Assembly (NCBI GenBank): GCA_964466155.1
Contig: CAYXMY010000072.1
Location: 1-14,936 of the forward strand
Reading direction: 5' to 3'
DNA length: 14,936 bases
Source of the DNA: Caenibius sp964466155
Lineage (GTDB): Bacteria > Pseudomonadota > Alphaproteobacteria > Sphingomonadales > Sphingomonadaceae
A program made the position numbers and the translations under genes. The notes beneath the pieces were generated by a model, which was not told where the DNA came from, ran no database searches, and saw only the letters and a program-made list of their open reading frames with translations. Below, piece after piece: positions 1-7,575 of the stretch (its first letter is position 1; every line of letters starts with the position of its first letter).

Positions 1-242
1 AAAATGATCCAGAAGCCAATGCCTGCCGGAAGCAAGGCCCACAACGAGGCGAAATCGATGTTGCGGAGCTGGTATACGGCGGCAACGAATATCGCGAATG
101 AGATCAGCGGACCGGCAATGAGCGGCCAGTTCCGTCCTTTTCGCATAAGCGGTGCCGGGTCGATGGCCGCGGCGATGCCGGGTGGGGGCTGCTCCAGCAT
201 TCCGGCGGCTGAAGCGTTCGATAGTACGGATTCACTTTGCAC
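1..242 (-). CDS. N-terminal fragment of a PF03706-like (lysylphosphatidylglycerol synthase TM / UPF0104) membrane protein
   Basis: Partial gene, cut by the left window edge after about 80 codons. The reading frame gives a polar N-terminus (QSESVLSN, then a Pro-rich stretch), a positive cluster MRKGRNW at about residues 33-39, a first hydrophobic helix (PLIAGPLISFAIFVAAVY), a short charged turn QLRNIDF, and the beginning of a second helix (SLWALLPAGIGFWII). This helix - short polar turn - helix start is typical of the PF03706 transmembrane family, seen in MprF-like flippases and in uncharacterised membrane proteins beside glycosyltransferases. The chosen start is GTG at 242-240, directly after an in-frame TGA, with no convincing Shine-Dalgarno; ATG codons at codons 15 and 33 of this frame are alternatives. 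It lies 56 nt after the glycosyltransferase stop on the same strand, so it is probably the third gene of that operon. Family assignment from so short a piece is tentative. Confidence 0.55.
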   Translation of the reverse strand, partial: MQSESVLSNASAAGMLEQPPPGIAAAIDPAPLMRKGRNWPLIAGPLISFAIFVAAVYQLRNIDFASLWALLPAGIGFWII

Positions 243-298
243 TCACGCACCCATTTGAGCCGGGACCGGTGCCATGACGGCGCAGCAGGGCACCCGCC

Positions 299-1447
299 TC
301 AGTCGGCCATGAGAAAAAGTCTGCTGAAGGCGGGCGTGCGCAGTTTTGTCATGGCGGCAAGATAGCTTTTGGCTGCGCGTTCCAGGGTGAAGCGTTCGGC
401 CTGGGCGAGACTCAGGCGCTCGTCCTGTCCTCCCGGTCTTGCCTGGGTTATGGCGCGGGCGAAGCCTGTTTCATCGCCAACGGCGATCAGGGTGCCCAGC
501 GCGCCGTGTTGCAGCAAGGTGGCCATGCTGCTGCTGCAATCGGTGGCGATGATCGGCAGGCACGCCGCGAGCGCTTCGAGAATGACGGCGGGAACGCCTT
601 CATAATCGGAGGACAAAAGCAGAATGTCGAACCCCGGAAGCAACATGGCAGGCTCCGACACATAGCCGCGAAAATCGACCTGCCCGGCAATGCCCAGAGT
701 GTGGGCCAGCTTTTCCAGCTTATCCCGCTCCGGGCCATCGCCGAAGATCGTCAGGCTGTCGCCTTTGTGCGATGCCTTGGCAAAGGCACGCAGCATCAGC
801 GGCATATTCTTCTGCGGGACGAGCCGCCCTACCGAAACGAACCGTCTGCCGGGGCGGATGGGCGTCGTGTCTTTGTGCGGTTCCTTTCGCAATCGGGCGA
901 TAACCTCATGCGACAGGGCGGGATTGGGGATTACGCTGACCATCGTCGCGGGCATGCCCAGCATGGTGCGGATATCGTCTGCCATGGGCGTTTCCATCCC
1001 GACGATATGATCGAGAAAACGGCCCTGAATAAGCAGCCAGAAATGATAGGGGTAACGTACCCACCATGGCGCATCGCGCCGTTTGAGATCGTTGCTTATC
1101 TTGGCAATGATCGGGGGGCAGTCGCGCCCCAGAACGATCTTCAGGGCCACCGCGACAATGGTGTATGTATTGCCTGCGCAGAAAAGCACATCCGGGCGCA
1201 GCTTGCAGACCACCTGAGGCAGCTTCCAGATCATCCAGAGCGTTTCCCATCTGGCGACTGTCGCGGGCACTTGGGAAGGGGTTTCGAAATCGAGCCCGGC
1301 GGCGATGTCGTGGCGCATGTCTCCGTCTGGGCGGCCGAGGAACAGCGGCGCATCGATCCCCGACGCCCGCCATTGCCGGACCAGGCGGAGCGCCACCCGT
1401 TCCACGCCGCCCGGTTCGAAACTGTGAAGGAAGGTCAGGACTCGCAT
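299..1447 (-). CDS. GT4-family glycosyltransferase (group 1)
   Basis: A 382-residue retaining GT-B glycosyltransferase that would move a sugar from a nucleotide-sugar donor to a lipid or glycan acceptor at the cytoplasmic face of the membrane; neither donor nor acceptor can be read from sequence. Visible hallmarks are the N-terminal acceptor-domain motif EPGGVERVALRL (residues 11-22), the start of the donor domain RRFVSVGRLVPQKN (201-214), LTIFGDGPERDKLE (232-245), and the signature EGVPAVILEALA (283-294) with E283 and E291 forming the E-x7-E nucleotide-sugar motif. Length is normal for the family. The ATG start at 1447 lies inside the last codons of the upstream deacetylase gene (13-bp overlap), which implies translational coupling. 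A GGAG about 11 nt upstream may serve as the ribosome site. The C-terminus after residue 350 is ordinary helical sequence with no extra domain. Confidence 0.9.
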   Translation of the reverse strand: MRVLTFLHSFEPGGVERVALRLVRQWRASGIDAPLFLGRPDGDMRHDIAAGLDFETPSQVPATVARWETLWMIWKLPQVVCKLRPDVLFCAGNTYTIVAVALKIVLGRDCPPIIAKISNDLKRRDAPWWVRYPYHFWLLIQGRFLDHIVGMETPMADDIRTMLGMPATMVSVIPNPALSHEVIARLRKEPHKDTTPIRPGRRFVSVGRLVPQKNMPLMLRAFAKASHKGDSLTIFGDGPERDKLEKLAHTLGIAGQVDFRGYVSEPAMLLPGFDILLLSSDYEGVPAVILEALAACLPIIATDCSSSMATLLQHGALGTLIAVGDETGFARAITQARPGGQDERLSLAQAERFTLERAAKSYLAAMTKLRTPAFSRLFLMAD

Positions 1448-2220
1448 GGGCGAAGGTGCTCCGGAAGCAGGCTATCGTAACGGTCGATGGTATGGTGTCG
1501 GCTCAGCGTCGTTAGCGCCTGCCGAATGCTCTGGACGATAGCTGGGACTGTCGTATCGCCGGGGTGGACGGCAAGGCGTGCGACGGCGGCCCTGCGGAGC
1601 AGGGGCGGCAGGGCACGCGCGGCAAAAAGTGAGGAAGCGATCCGGGCGCGGCTGCGGCTGGCCCAGGTCAGGACGGGGCTGCGTCCGACAACCAGGCCTG
1701 TGGGCGGATGCCACACCCGCCAGTGATCTTCCGCGAGAGCGAAGCCGTTATCGGCCAGCGCAGTGCGGGCGCCATCGCCGTATAACCATGCTGGCGCGAC
1801 GAACCCTGCGACACGGCGGCCGCAGATATCCTCCAGCAAGACCTTGCCTGCTGCCATGCGCGCACGGGCATCTTCCGCGGCGAGGCCAAGAAATTCGCCT
1901 TCCCCGGCGGTGAAGTGCTGAGCTTTCATCCGGTCGAATGCGCCGCGATGCTGTGTGCTGTCGCGATGGAACCAGCCATGGACGAAAATCTCCGCGCCGG
2001 CATCGGCCCAGGCGCGCAGTTTTGCGGCGAAAGGTGTGCCGGCCCTGATCGGCGCTTCGCCCCAGTGGTTGGGGACGACGAGCAGGGCGATCCGGTCAGG
2101 GGAAGCGGCCTGCCCTAGCAGGTCGCGCAGCCGGTCCACTTCATTGCTGAAACGCGGACCAACGTCATGAATCGATAGAAGCAGTGTACCACGGCGATCA
2201 CCTTCACTGGGTCTGGCCAT
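1435..2220 (-). CDS. DUF2334-type polysaccharide deacetylase family protein
   Basis: A 261-residue protein of the carbohydrate esterase 4-like superfamily, DUF2334 branch. Members are predicted metal-dependent N- or O-deacetylases of glycans; the substrate is not known here. Motifs: LLLSIHDVGP (13-22), where H18/D19 match the first catalytic/metal position; EIFVHGWFHRDS (77-88), with the H-x3-H metal pair H81/H85; VAPAWLY (141-147), the substrate-groove motif; and LAVHPGD (216-222), carrying the C-terminal His. No signal peptide or membrane helix is visible, so it is predicted cytoplasmic, which is unusual for extracellular CE4 enzymes but normal for DUF2334. I place the start at ATG 2220 because a perfect AGGAGG lies 6 nt upstream; the frame is open further to a TTG at 2262 without comparable support. 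It is first in a likely operon with the GT4 enzyme and the PF03706-like protein, divergent from the EEP gene. Confidence 0.85.
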   Translation of the reverse strand: MARPSEGDRRGTLLLSIHDVGPRFSNEVDRLRDLLGQAASPDRIALLVVPNHWGEAPIRAGTPFAAKLRAWADAGAEIFVHGWFHRDSTQHRGAFDRMKAQHFTAGEGEFLGLAAEDARARMAAGKVLLEDICGRRVAGFVAPAWLYGDGARTALADNGFALAEDHWRVWHPPTGLVVGRSPVLTWASRSRARIASSLFAARALPPLLRRAAVARLAVHPGDTTVPAIVQSIRQALTTLSRHHTIDRYDSLLPEHLRPCES

Positions 2221-2226
2221 ACCTTG

Positions 2227-2232
2227 CCTCCT
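2227..2232 (-). promoter_or_regulatory. Ribosome binding site of the DUF2334 gene
   Basis: Reads AGGAGG on the minus strand, 6 nt before ATG 2220. It decides the start of the deacetylase gene against the longer TTG alternative at 2262. The 148-bp divergent region around it (2221-2368) must hold both promoters, but I see no convincing -35/-10 pair there. Confidence 0.85.
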
Positions 2233-2368
2233 GATCGCAGGGGAGACGGCAGGGTGCGACAAAACCGCAGCTTTCGCGGCAGAAATATTTTGGACCGAAA
2301 CTGCACTGCGGTGTGGGGAGGGAACTGTCGTCCCAACTGCAATTATTCTGCAACAAGACGGGTACGAG

Positions 2369-3457
2369 ATGTTTCTGTCCGCTTATTTTCCCAGGAAACT
2401 CGCCGCGGTTGCCTTGCTTGCCATGCTGGGCACATCGTCAATTCCCGCATCCGCTTATAAAGCGCCGGTGCCGCAAAGCCGCGCCCCGAACGGCACGCTG
2501 GCCGTCATGACATACAATGTCGAAGGTCTGCCCTGGCCAGTAGCCTGGGGACGTTCCAACGCCCTTGGGAAGATTGCGGACCGGCTGCAGGCGATGCGCC
2601 GGCAGGGAACGGCACCGCATATCGTGGTGCTGCAGGAAGCCTTCATTCCCGCCGCGAGGAGGGTAGGGGCCGTTGCCGGGTATCCCTATGTCGTATCCGG
2701 CCCCGATGCGGATCAGGCCAACAGAGTGTCGCCGCCCGCCAGTGCTGCCGGTTTCGCGAATGGCGCACGGTGGTGGAAAGGGGAAACGGAAGGGAAATAT
2801 GTCGGAAGCGGGCTGGAAGTCCTGTCCGATTTCCCCGTACTGGCGGTGCGCCGTATGGCCTTCCCGACATATGCCTGCGCCGGGTTCGACTGCCTGGCAA
2901 ACAAGGGGGCGCTAATGGTGACTTTGGCGGTTCCGGGCCTGGCGAATCCGGTCGATGTCGTCACGACGCATCTCAACAGCCGCCACGCATCCGGGGTAAG
3001 CAGCGACCGCTCGGACAAGGCCTATCAGATGCAGGTGGCTGCCTTGTCTGCGTTCGTTCGCAACGTCCACGATCCTCGCCACATGCTGATCGTTGCGGGC
3101 GATTTCAATGTCGGCCAAATAGCGCGCCGCCGTGCAGCACTGCTCACCGCCGCCGCGCACGACTGGTCACCGGGGCAGACGGTCGGCGATGCGTGGCACG
3201 GCAGTCTGGCGGCAGGCGCTGCCTTGCCGCCCGATGCGCAATTTTCGCTTCACCACGCCAAGGATTGGCAGTTCTACAGTGGAAGGGATGTCCGGTTCCG
3301 GGTGGCCGCCATAGAGGTGCCGTTCGGGCACGATAGACAGGGCCGGATGCTGTCCGATCATGTCGGTTATGTCGCGCGTTACAAGCTCGATGCCATGCGT
3401 TCGGCAAACAATGGACAAGGCGCGGCGCCTACCATGAGCGGGCCACCGAAAACGTGA
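2369..3457 (+). CDS. Exported endonuclease/exonuclease/phosphatase (EEP) family protein
   Basis: A 362-residue secreted or periplasmic hydrolase of the DNase I / neutral sphingomyelinase / inositol-phosphatase superfamily, which cleaves phosphodiesters with a Mg2+ ion. The N-terminus is a signal peptide: basic start PRK, hydrophobic core LAAVALLAML, cleavage probably after ASA (27-29). Catalytic landmarks appear in the expected order: TYNVEGLPWP (N50), VVLQEAF (E90), VTTHLNSRH (H201), AGDFNVG (D245, N247) and the terminal SDHVGY (D330, H331). The set is complete, so it should be active. The large insertion between E90 and H201, with the YACAGFDCLA cysteine pair, recalls sphingomyelinase-like members more than nucleases, but the substrate cannot be fixed from sequence. 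The ATG 2369 start has only a weak upstream purine stretch. It is convergent with the TonB receptor gene and overlaps its 3' end by 29 bp. Confidence 0.87.
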   Translation: MFLSAYFPRKLAAVALLAMLGTSSIPASAYKAPVPQSRAPNGTLAVMTYNVEGLPWPVAWGRSNALGKIADRLQAMRRQGTAPHIVVLQEAFIPAARRVGAVAGYPYVVSGPDADQANRVSPPASAAGFANGARWWKGETEGKYVGSGLEVLSDFPVLAVRRMAFPTYACAGFDCLANKGALMVTLAVPGLANPVDVVTTHLNSRHASGVSSDRSDKAYQMQVAALSAFVRNVHDPRHMLIVAGDFNVGQIARRRAALLTAAAHDWSPGQTVGDAWHGSLAAGAALPPDAQFSLHHAKDWQFYSGRDVRFRVAAIEVPFGHDRQGRMLSDHVGYVARYKLDAMRSANNGQGAAPTMSGPPKT

Positions 3458-5825
3458 GCGTTCTGGGTTGGATCGGCGTGAATTGCTGGGCATCCATGAT
3501 GGAGAAGGGATTGCCGAAGGCGAAGCTGTCTCCCCGGATGTTGAGAGCGTTGTCGAGCCGCATCCCGACCGTCAGCCTGCCGCGCGAAACAACCGCGCCG
3601 CCGGTCAGGATGGCATAGTTGCCCATGGTGCGGTCGAGATATTCATCGAATGTGAGGCGGGCATGGCCAAAATAATTGGCCTGGGCCGAAAGACGGACAT
3701 CCCACGCGCCAAGGGGGAGGCTGTATTGCATTGAGAAGCGTCCGCTCAGCCGGGGGGCTACCGGCAGACGGCGATCTTTGAGTTTGAGGCCGCCTTCGGT
3801 CTTTATCAGCTTGGCGTCGAGATAAGTAAGGCCTGCGGTGAGTTTGAGCCGATCCACCGGTTGCCATTCGCCGGACAGTTCAAGCCCGCGTATGCGGCCT
3901 TGCCCCGCATTACGGGTGGAAACGAGCCCGTTGGGCAGGAGATAATCCGACTGGATGTGATCCCAGGTGGTCAGAAACAGGCTCGCCGAAAGCGCGAAAG
4001 TGTTGCCATCGTTCGTGCGGCGATAACCGAGATCGAATGTGCCGAGTTCATCGGAATCGAAGCGCCGCGTGGCGTTGTCCCCTTCCGGCGTAAGGCCGCC
4101 GGGCCGGAGTGCGCGGGCATAGCGCAGATAGACGAGACTTCGCGCATCGGGATGCCAGGCGATGGCGGCACTGGGGGAAAACCCGACCTTGCTGATCCTG
4201 CTCGTCGCATGGGCAATTGCTTCGGCGGCTTCGTTTTCCTGCACGGTGCGAAACAGGCGCGCGCCGCCAGTCAGGCTGATACTGTCGGATAACGGCAATT
4301 CGAGTTCGCCGAACACGGCCATTTCGGCGATCCGGCGGTCGGTGGTGTCCACTGCAACCGTGTTGGCACCGTTCGCCATCGATGCTGCGCCTCTGCTCAC
4401 CGTTTCCATGTAGGAAATGCCGGCGACCCACCGTCCGCTATTCGCGGAAGAGATGCGCAATTCGTTGTTCCATAGCGAGTAGCGGTTATCTTCGCTGAAT
4501 TGCGATGGGCCTGACAGTCCGAACAGGTTCGATGCGTCGGTGGAATCGAGCTTGTAGGCAACATTCTGGGCGACATAGCTGGTTGTCGCCGAGAGATTGA
4601 TCGCACCCAGCCTGCGCTGGATCGTCGCCGCGACGGATTTGAAATCGTTGTCGGTCGGCTCCGGAATGCGGGCATCGCGGCGGACGGTCGCCGTCGAATT
4701 GGTGACATATTGGCTATCGGCCACATTGACGTTCTGAAGGACGCCCGAGATGTCTATGGTCCAATCGGGATCGGGCTGCCAGCGAAGCGCCAGGCGCCCG
4801 CCTGCCGTATCGGCCGAATTGGAATTTCTGTTACGGCCGAGATTGTCGATCCATCCGGCCCGGTGATCGGCATAGCCGACCGCGCGCAGGGCCAACCGAT
4901 CGTCGACGATCGGTAAATTGATGACAGCTTCGCCTCCGCCGCCGAGGCCACCGTATTGCATCGCTTCGCCCGCCACGCGGATATGGCCGCTGATTGCGGT
5001 CGCGTCCGGTTTGTGCGTCACCATATGATAGATGCCGCCAAGCGCCCCTGAACCGTAGAGTGGCCCTTGCGGCCCCTTGAGCACTTCAACCCGGTCCATG
5101 TCGACGAGGCGGATGTCGGGGTCCGGCGCATCGAATGTGAGGCGCGTATCGTCGAGCTGGACGGCAACGGTCGATTGGCTGGGGCCGTCGAATGGGCCGT
5201 CGGCCACACCGCGAATGAATTGCCGGTTGCGTCCCGGCCCCAGGTTCGTGAGAGCGAGCCCATCGACCGAACGCCCGATCAGTTCGGTGTTCGCCGAAAC
5301 GTTGGCAAAGGCCTTGTCATCCATATCCACCACCGACAGCGACATGGGGATGCGATTGATGTCCTGTCGCCGTTTCTGGCCGGTGACGACGATTTCTTCC
5401 GCGATGGCGGGCGGCGGCGGGGATTGCCGGGCCGCGTGCGTTTGCTCATGCCGCTTGGGGCTTATGGGCGGTGCTGCCGCCGCACGTTCGATGCGATAGG
5501 ATCGCGGGCCGCTTCTGTGCGCTGTCAGTCCGCTGTTGGCGAGCAGGCGGCGCAGCGCTTCCTCTGCGGTCATCCGTCCACGCACGCTCGGGCTGTGAAT
5601 TGCGGGAAGAGCGGCGCTCCACCCAACTGAAATGCCGGTGGCTTGCGAAAACAGGACGAGCGACCAGTTGAGCGGCCCCGCGGGAATGTCGAACGAATAC
5701 TGCTGGTTCTGCGCGAAAGCAGGTTCCGCAGGCAGGATTACGCTAGCGGCCCCCAGCAGCGCGGAGGCTATAGTGATCGCCGGTTTCCACGCACGCAATC
5801 GCCATGAGATCGGCGAGGTTGGCAA
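3429..5825 (-). CDS. TonB-dependent outer-membrane receptor with N-terminal STN signalling domain (FecA-like transducer)
   Basis: An outer-membrane beta-barrel that imports a ligand using TonB energy and signals its presence to the FecR next door. With the start given here it has 798 residues: signal peptide with positive WRLRAWK and core AITIASALLGAASVI, cleavage after AFA (38); STN domain about 42-114 (YSFDIPAGPLNWSLVLFSQ, then MTAEEALRRLLANSGL); a Pro/Ala linker; the EEIVVTG motif before the plug; plug motifs RQFIRGV and DRVEVLKGPQGPLYGSGALGG; then a barrel ending in Trp (FSVARSW). The STN domain marks a transducer rather than a simple importer. No ATG exists in the 5' part of the frame. 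TTG 5825 was chosen because AAGAGGG lies about 10 nt upstream; TTG 5921 (longer) and TTG 5798 (shorter, signal peptide still intact) are alternatives. The gene overlaps fecR in every case. The ligand is unknown. Confidence 0.9.
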   Translation of the reverse strand: MPTSPISWRLRAWKPAITIASALLGAASVILPAEPAFAQNQQYSFDIPAGPLNWSLVLFSQATGISVGWSAALPAIHSPSVRGRMTAEEALRRLLANSGLTAHRSGPRSYRIERAAAAPPISPKRHEQTHAARQSPPPPAIAEEIVVTGQKRRQDINRIPMSLSVVDMDDKAFANVSANTELIGRSVDGLALTNLGPGRNRQFIRGVADGPFDGPSQSTVAVQLDDTRLTFDAPDPDIRLVDMDRVEVLKGPQGPLYGSGALGGIYHMVTHKPDATAISGHIRVAGEAMQYGGLGGGGEAVINLPIVDDRLALRAVGYADHRAGWIDNLGRNRNSNSADTAGGRLALRWQPDPDWTIDISGVLQNVNVADSQYVTNSTATVRRDARIPEPTDNDFKSVAATIQRRLGAINLSATTSYVAQNVAYKLDSTDASNLFGLSGPSQFSEDNRYSLWNNELRISSANSGRWVAGISYMETVSRGAASMANGANTVAVDTTDRRIAEMAVFGELELPLSDSISLTGGARLFRTVQENEAAEAIAHATSRISKVGFSPSAAIAWHPDARSLVYLRYARALRPGGLTPEGDNATRRFDSDELGTFDLGYRRTNDGNTFALSASLFLTTWDHIQSDYLLPNGLVSTRNAGQGRIRGLELSGEWQPVDRLKLTAGLTYLDAKLIKTEGGLKLKDRRLPVAPRLSGRFSMQYSLPLGAWDVRLSAQANYFGHARLTFDEYLDRTMGNYAILTGGAVVSRGRLTVGMRLDNALNIRGDSFAFGNPFSIMDAQQFTPIQPRTLTFSVARSW

Positions 5826-6690
5826 GCATTTGCGGACCCTCTTCAACGACCAGAACCCCCGAGAACACGCGCTGCCTGAGTGTGGAATCGACCTCGACCC
5901 TTTTTCCTGAATAGCGCGCAATATCGGCCGCTACGACCGGGAGCGGCGTATCGGCGTAGATGAGGCGCCCATGCCGCCAACTGCCGATATCGCCACGGGC
6001 AACGGGGCCTATAGTCTGCACCGGTTTTTCCGGATCGGCAATCAGTTGCTGTCCGGCGGAAAGCTGAACCGCCGTTGCCCGCGGATTGGCGATGCTGACA
6101 TGGCCATCCGCGACAGCCACGGTCAGGATATCCCCCGTGCGGTTGATTTCAAATGTCGTACCGATATCCGACACTGTGTAATCGCCTGCTTTGATCGCGA
6201 GTGTGCGATTGGGATCGTGCGGAACGGCGAAATAGGCTTCCCCGCGCTCTAGTCGGAGATCGTTGGGATTGCCCGCCTTGGCAATCAATTGGGTGGAGGG
6301 GCCGAGATCTATGGCCGTGCCGCCCGCCAGCGTGACGAGCCGATGCTCTCCGGTGGCGGTGGTGTAAACGGTGTCGGGCGCCGTCTGCCAGAACATTGGG
6401 GCGGCAACGGCAACAGCAATGGCCGCTGCCACCGAACCCCCGATCCAGCGCCAGCGCATGCCCTGCTGCACCGGCTCGGCGACAACGGCAATCCGCTGCT
6501 GCAGTTGATCGGCATGCGACGCGTAAGCCCGTTCGATCAAGGCAATTTCGTCGATCACAGCCCGATGGTGCGGATTGGATTCCAGCCAGGCGGTATAGGC
6601 ATTCCAGTCGGCATCTTCGCGTTCCATCGCCCGCTGCCAGCCCAACGCTTCCGCGATCAACTTGTCGTCGGGTTCTGGCTGCCCAATCAT
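5743..6690 (-). CDS. fecR: FecR-family anti-sigma factor / sigma regulator
   Basis: A 315-residue inner-membrane regulator that links the TonB receptor to the ECF sigma factor. Order of parts: a cytoplasmic N-terminal DUF4880-like sigma-binding region with the WNAYTAWLESNPHHRAVIDE pattern (29-48), one membrane helix (about 82-101), a periplasmic FecR domain with TATGEHRLVTLAGGTAIDL (111-129) and YTVSDIGTTFEI (171-182), and a C-terminal STN-like segment (about 240-312) expected to touch the receptor STN domain. Length and layout are normal. The ATG start is sound; a GGGA-containing dyad (6696-6706) lies just upstream. It is the middle gene of the trio, 61 nt after the sigma stop, and its 3' end overlaps the receptor gene. 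By analogy with Fec and Fox systems, ligand-loaded receptor would make FecR release or activate the sigma factor. This is inferred from family and context. Confidence 0.92.
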   Translation of the reverse strand: MIGQPEPDDKLIAEALGWQRAMEREDADWNAYTAWLESNPHHRAVIDEIALIERAYASHADQLQQRIAVVAEPVQQGMRWRWIGGSVAAAIAVAVAAPMFWQTAPDTVYTTATGEHRLVTLAGGTAIDLGPSTQLIAKAGNPNDLRLERGEAYFAVPHDPNRTLAIKAGDYTVSDIGTTFEINRTGDILTVAVADGHVSIANPRATAVQLSAGQQLIADPEKPVQTIGPVARGDIGSWRHGRLIYADTPLPVVAADIARYSGKRVEVDSTLRQRVFSGVLVVEEGPQMLANLADLMAIACVETGDHYSLRAAGGR

Positions 6691-6751
6691 GGCGAAGGGA
6701 TTCCCTGGATTGTCATATTATGCTCTTGGACGTCAGCGAGGGGTATTCACC

Positions 6752-7333
6752 TCAGTCGATCAATGCACGCCGAAGATACTTCATGGCAACAGCCATGTGT
6801 TTTTCAACGCCGCTTTTAGAAATGCCGAGTCGCGCGGCGACCTCGGTATGGCTCAAACCTTCGATCTTGTGCATCTCGAATGCGCGCCGGGCGCCTTCGG
6901 GCAGTGTTTCCAATGCTGCGGCCAGCCGGTCGACTTCCTCCTGCTGGAGCAGCCTGTCTTCGGCGTTCTGCTGATCGCGGTCCACGGCATCCGCGCACCC
7001 GGGATAATACTGCGTTCGTTCGTCGGACCAGACCCGATCACGGCGCATGCTGCGTTGGCGGGCGCGGGCATGGTCGACGACGAGATTCTGGGCCATGCGG
7101 AAAAGATAGGCACGCGCATTGGAAACGGGGCCGGTGGGCGATGTACGCAGTTTAACCCAAACTTCCTGCAGAACATCGAGAGCTTCTTCCTGATCGCCGG
7201 TACGCGCGATCAGAAAACGGAGCAGTTGATCCCGGCAATCGCGATATACCGATTCGAGACCGCTGAAGGGGCCGGAATCCGCTGCTCCATGCCGGCCAGG
7301 CATGCTGGCTTTGGGGAAATGGCGTTCCTTCAC
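6752..7333 (-). CDS. fecI: FecI-type ECF RNA polymerase sigma factor
   Basis: A 193-residue group IV sigma factor with only regions sigma-2 and sigma-4. Sigma-2 spans about 27-95: LESVYRDCRDQLLRFL, DQEEALDVLQEVWVKL, ARAYLFRMAQNLVVDHARAR. Sigma-4 spans about 132-187, with ALETLPEGARRAFEMHKIEG and the helix-turn-helix LSHTEVAARLGISKSGVEKH, where RLGIS-x-GVEKH is the FecI-type recognition helix. It should direct transcription of the receptor gene and possibly its own operon. The GTG at 7333 is the longest start; ATG 7303 is an alternative, and neither has a clear Shine-Dalgarno. Conserved sequence begins near residue 26, so either would function. The 242-bp gap upstream (7334-7575) is AT-richer than its surroundings and must contain the promoter, but I could not pick out a convincing housekeeping or ECF promoter. 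Confidence 0.92.
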   Translation of the reverse strand: MKERHFPKASMPGRHGAADSGPFSGLESVYRDCRDQLLRFLIARTGDQEEALDVLQEVWVKLRTSPTGPVSNARAYLFRMAQNLVVDHARARQRSMRRDRVWSDERTQYYPGCADAVDRDQQNAEDRLLQQEEVDRLAAALETLPEGARRAFEMHKIEGLSHTEVAARLGISKSGVEKHMAVAMKYLRRALID

Positions 7334-7575
7334 TTCCGCACGCTTTCGTTCATCTACCGATTACGGAGGCAGTGGTTAGCGCAATCAAAATGTACGTACC
7401 ATCACCTGAATATTAAATTTTCCCAATGTTAGATAGGGCACCGCGTTTTAGTCCGCTTGTCATGAAAGGCCGTCAGAATAGGCCAATTTACCGACGGATG
7501 CGGGCCTGGAGGGCGCGTTTTTACACAACGATCCGGGCAGCTATTTGATTGTAGATATACTGCATTTTCATGAGC

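Noticed and set aside
4..258. An 84-codon plus-strand frame
   Set aside because: The minus strand encodes two membrane-helix-like segments in a plausible PF03706 arrangement; the plus frame has no recognisable features.
506..1480. A 324-codon open frame on the plus strand
   Set aside because: It is antisense to the GT4 glycosyltransferase, which shows complete family motifs.
6687..6716. A 9-codon frame overlapping the fecR start by ATGA, with an AGGGA-T-TCCCT dyad
   Set aside because: It is too short to support as a gene. The dyad is only 5 bp per arm and may be chance, though translational coupling to fecR cannot be excluded.
7334..7575. Possible small RNA or terminator in the gap upstream of the sigma factor gene
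   Set aside because: Only weak 4-5 bp inverted repeats and a GTACGTAC octamer are visible, with no stem plus T-run and no conserved small gene.
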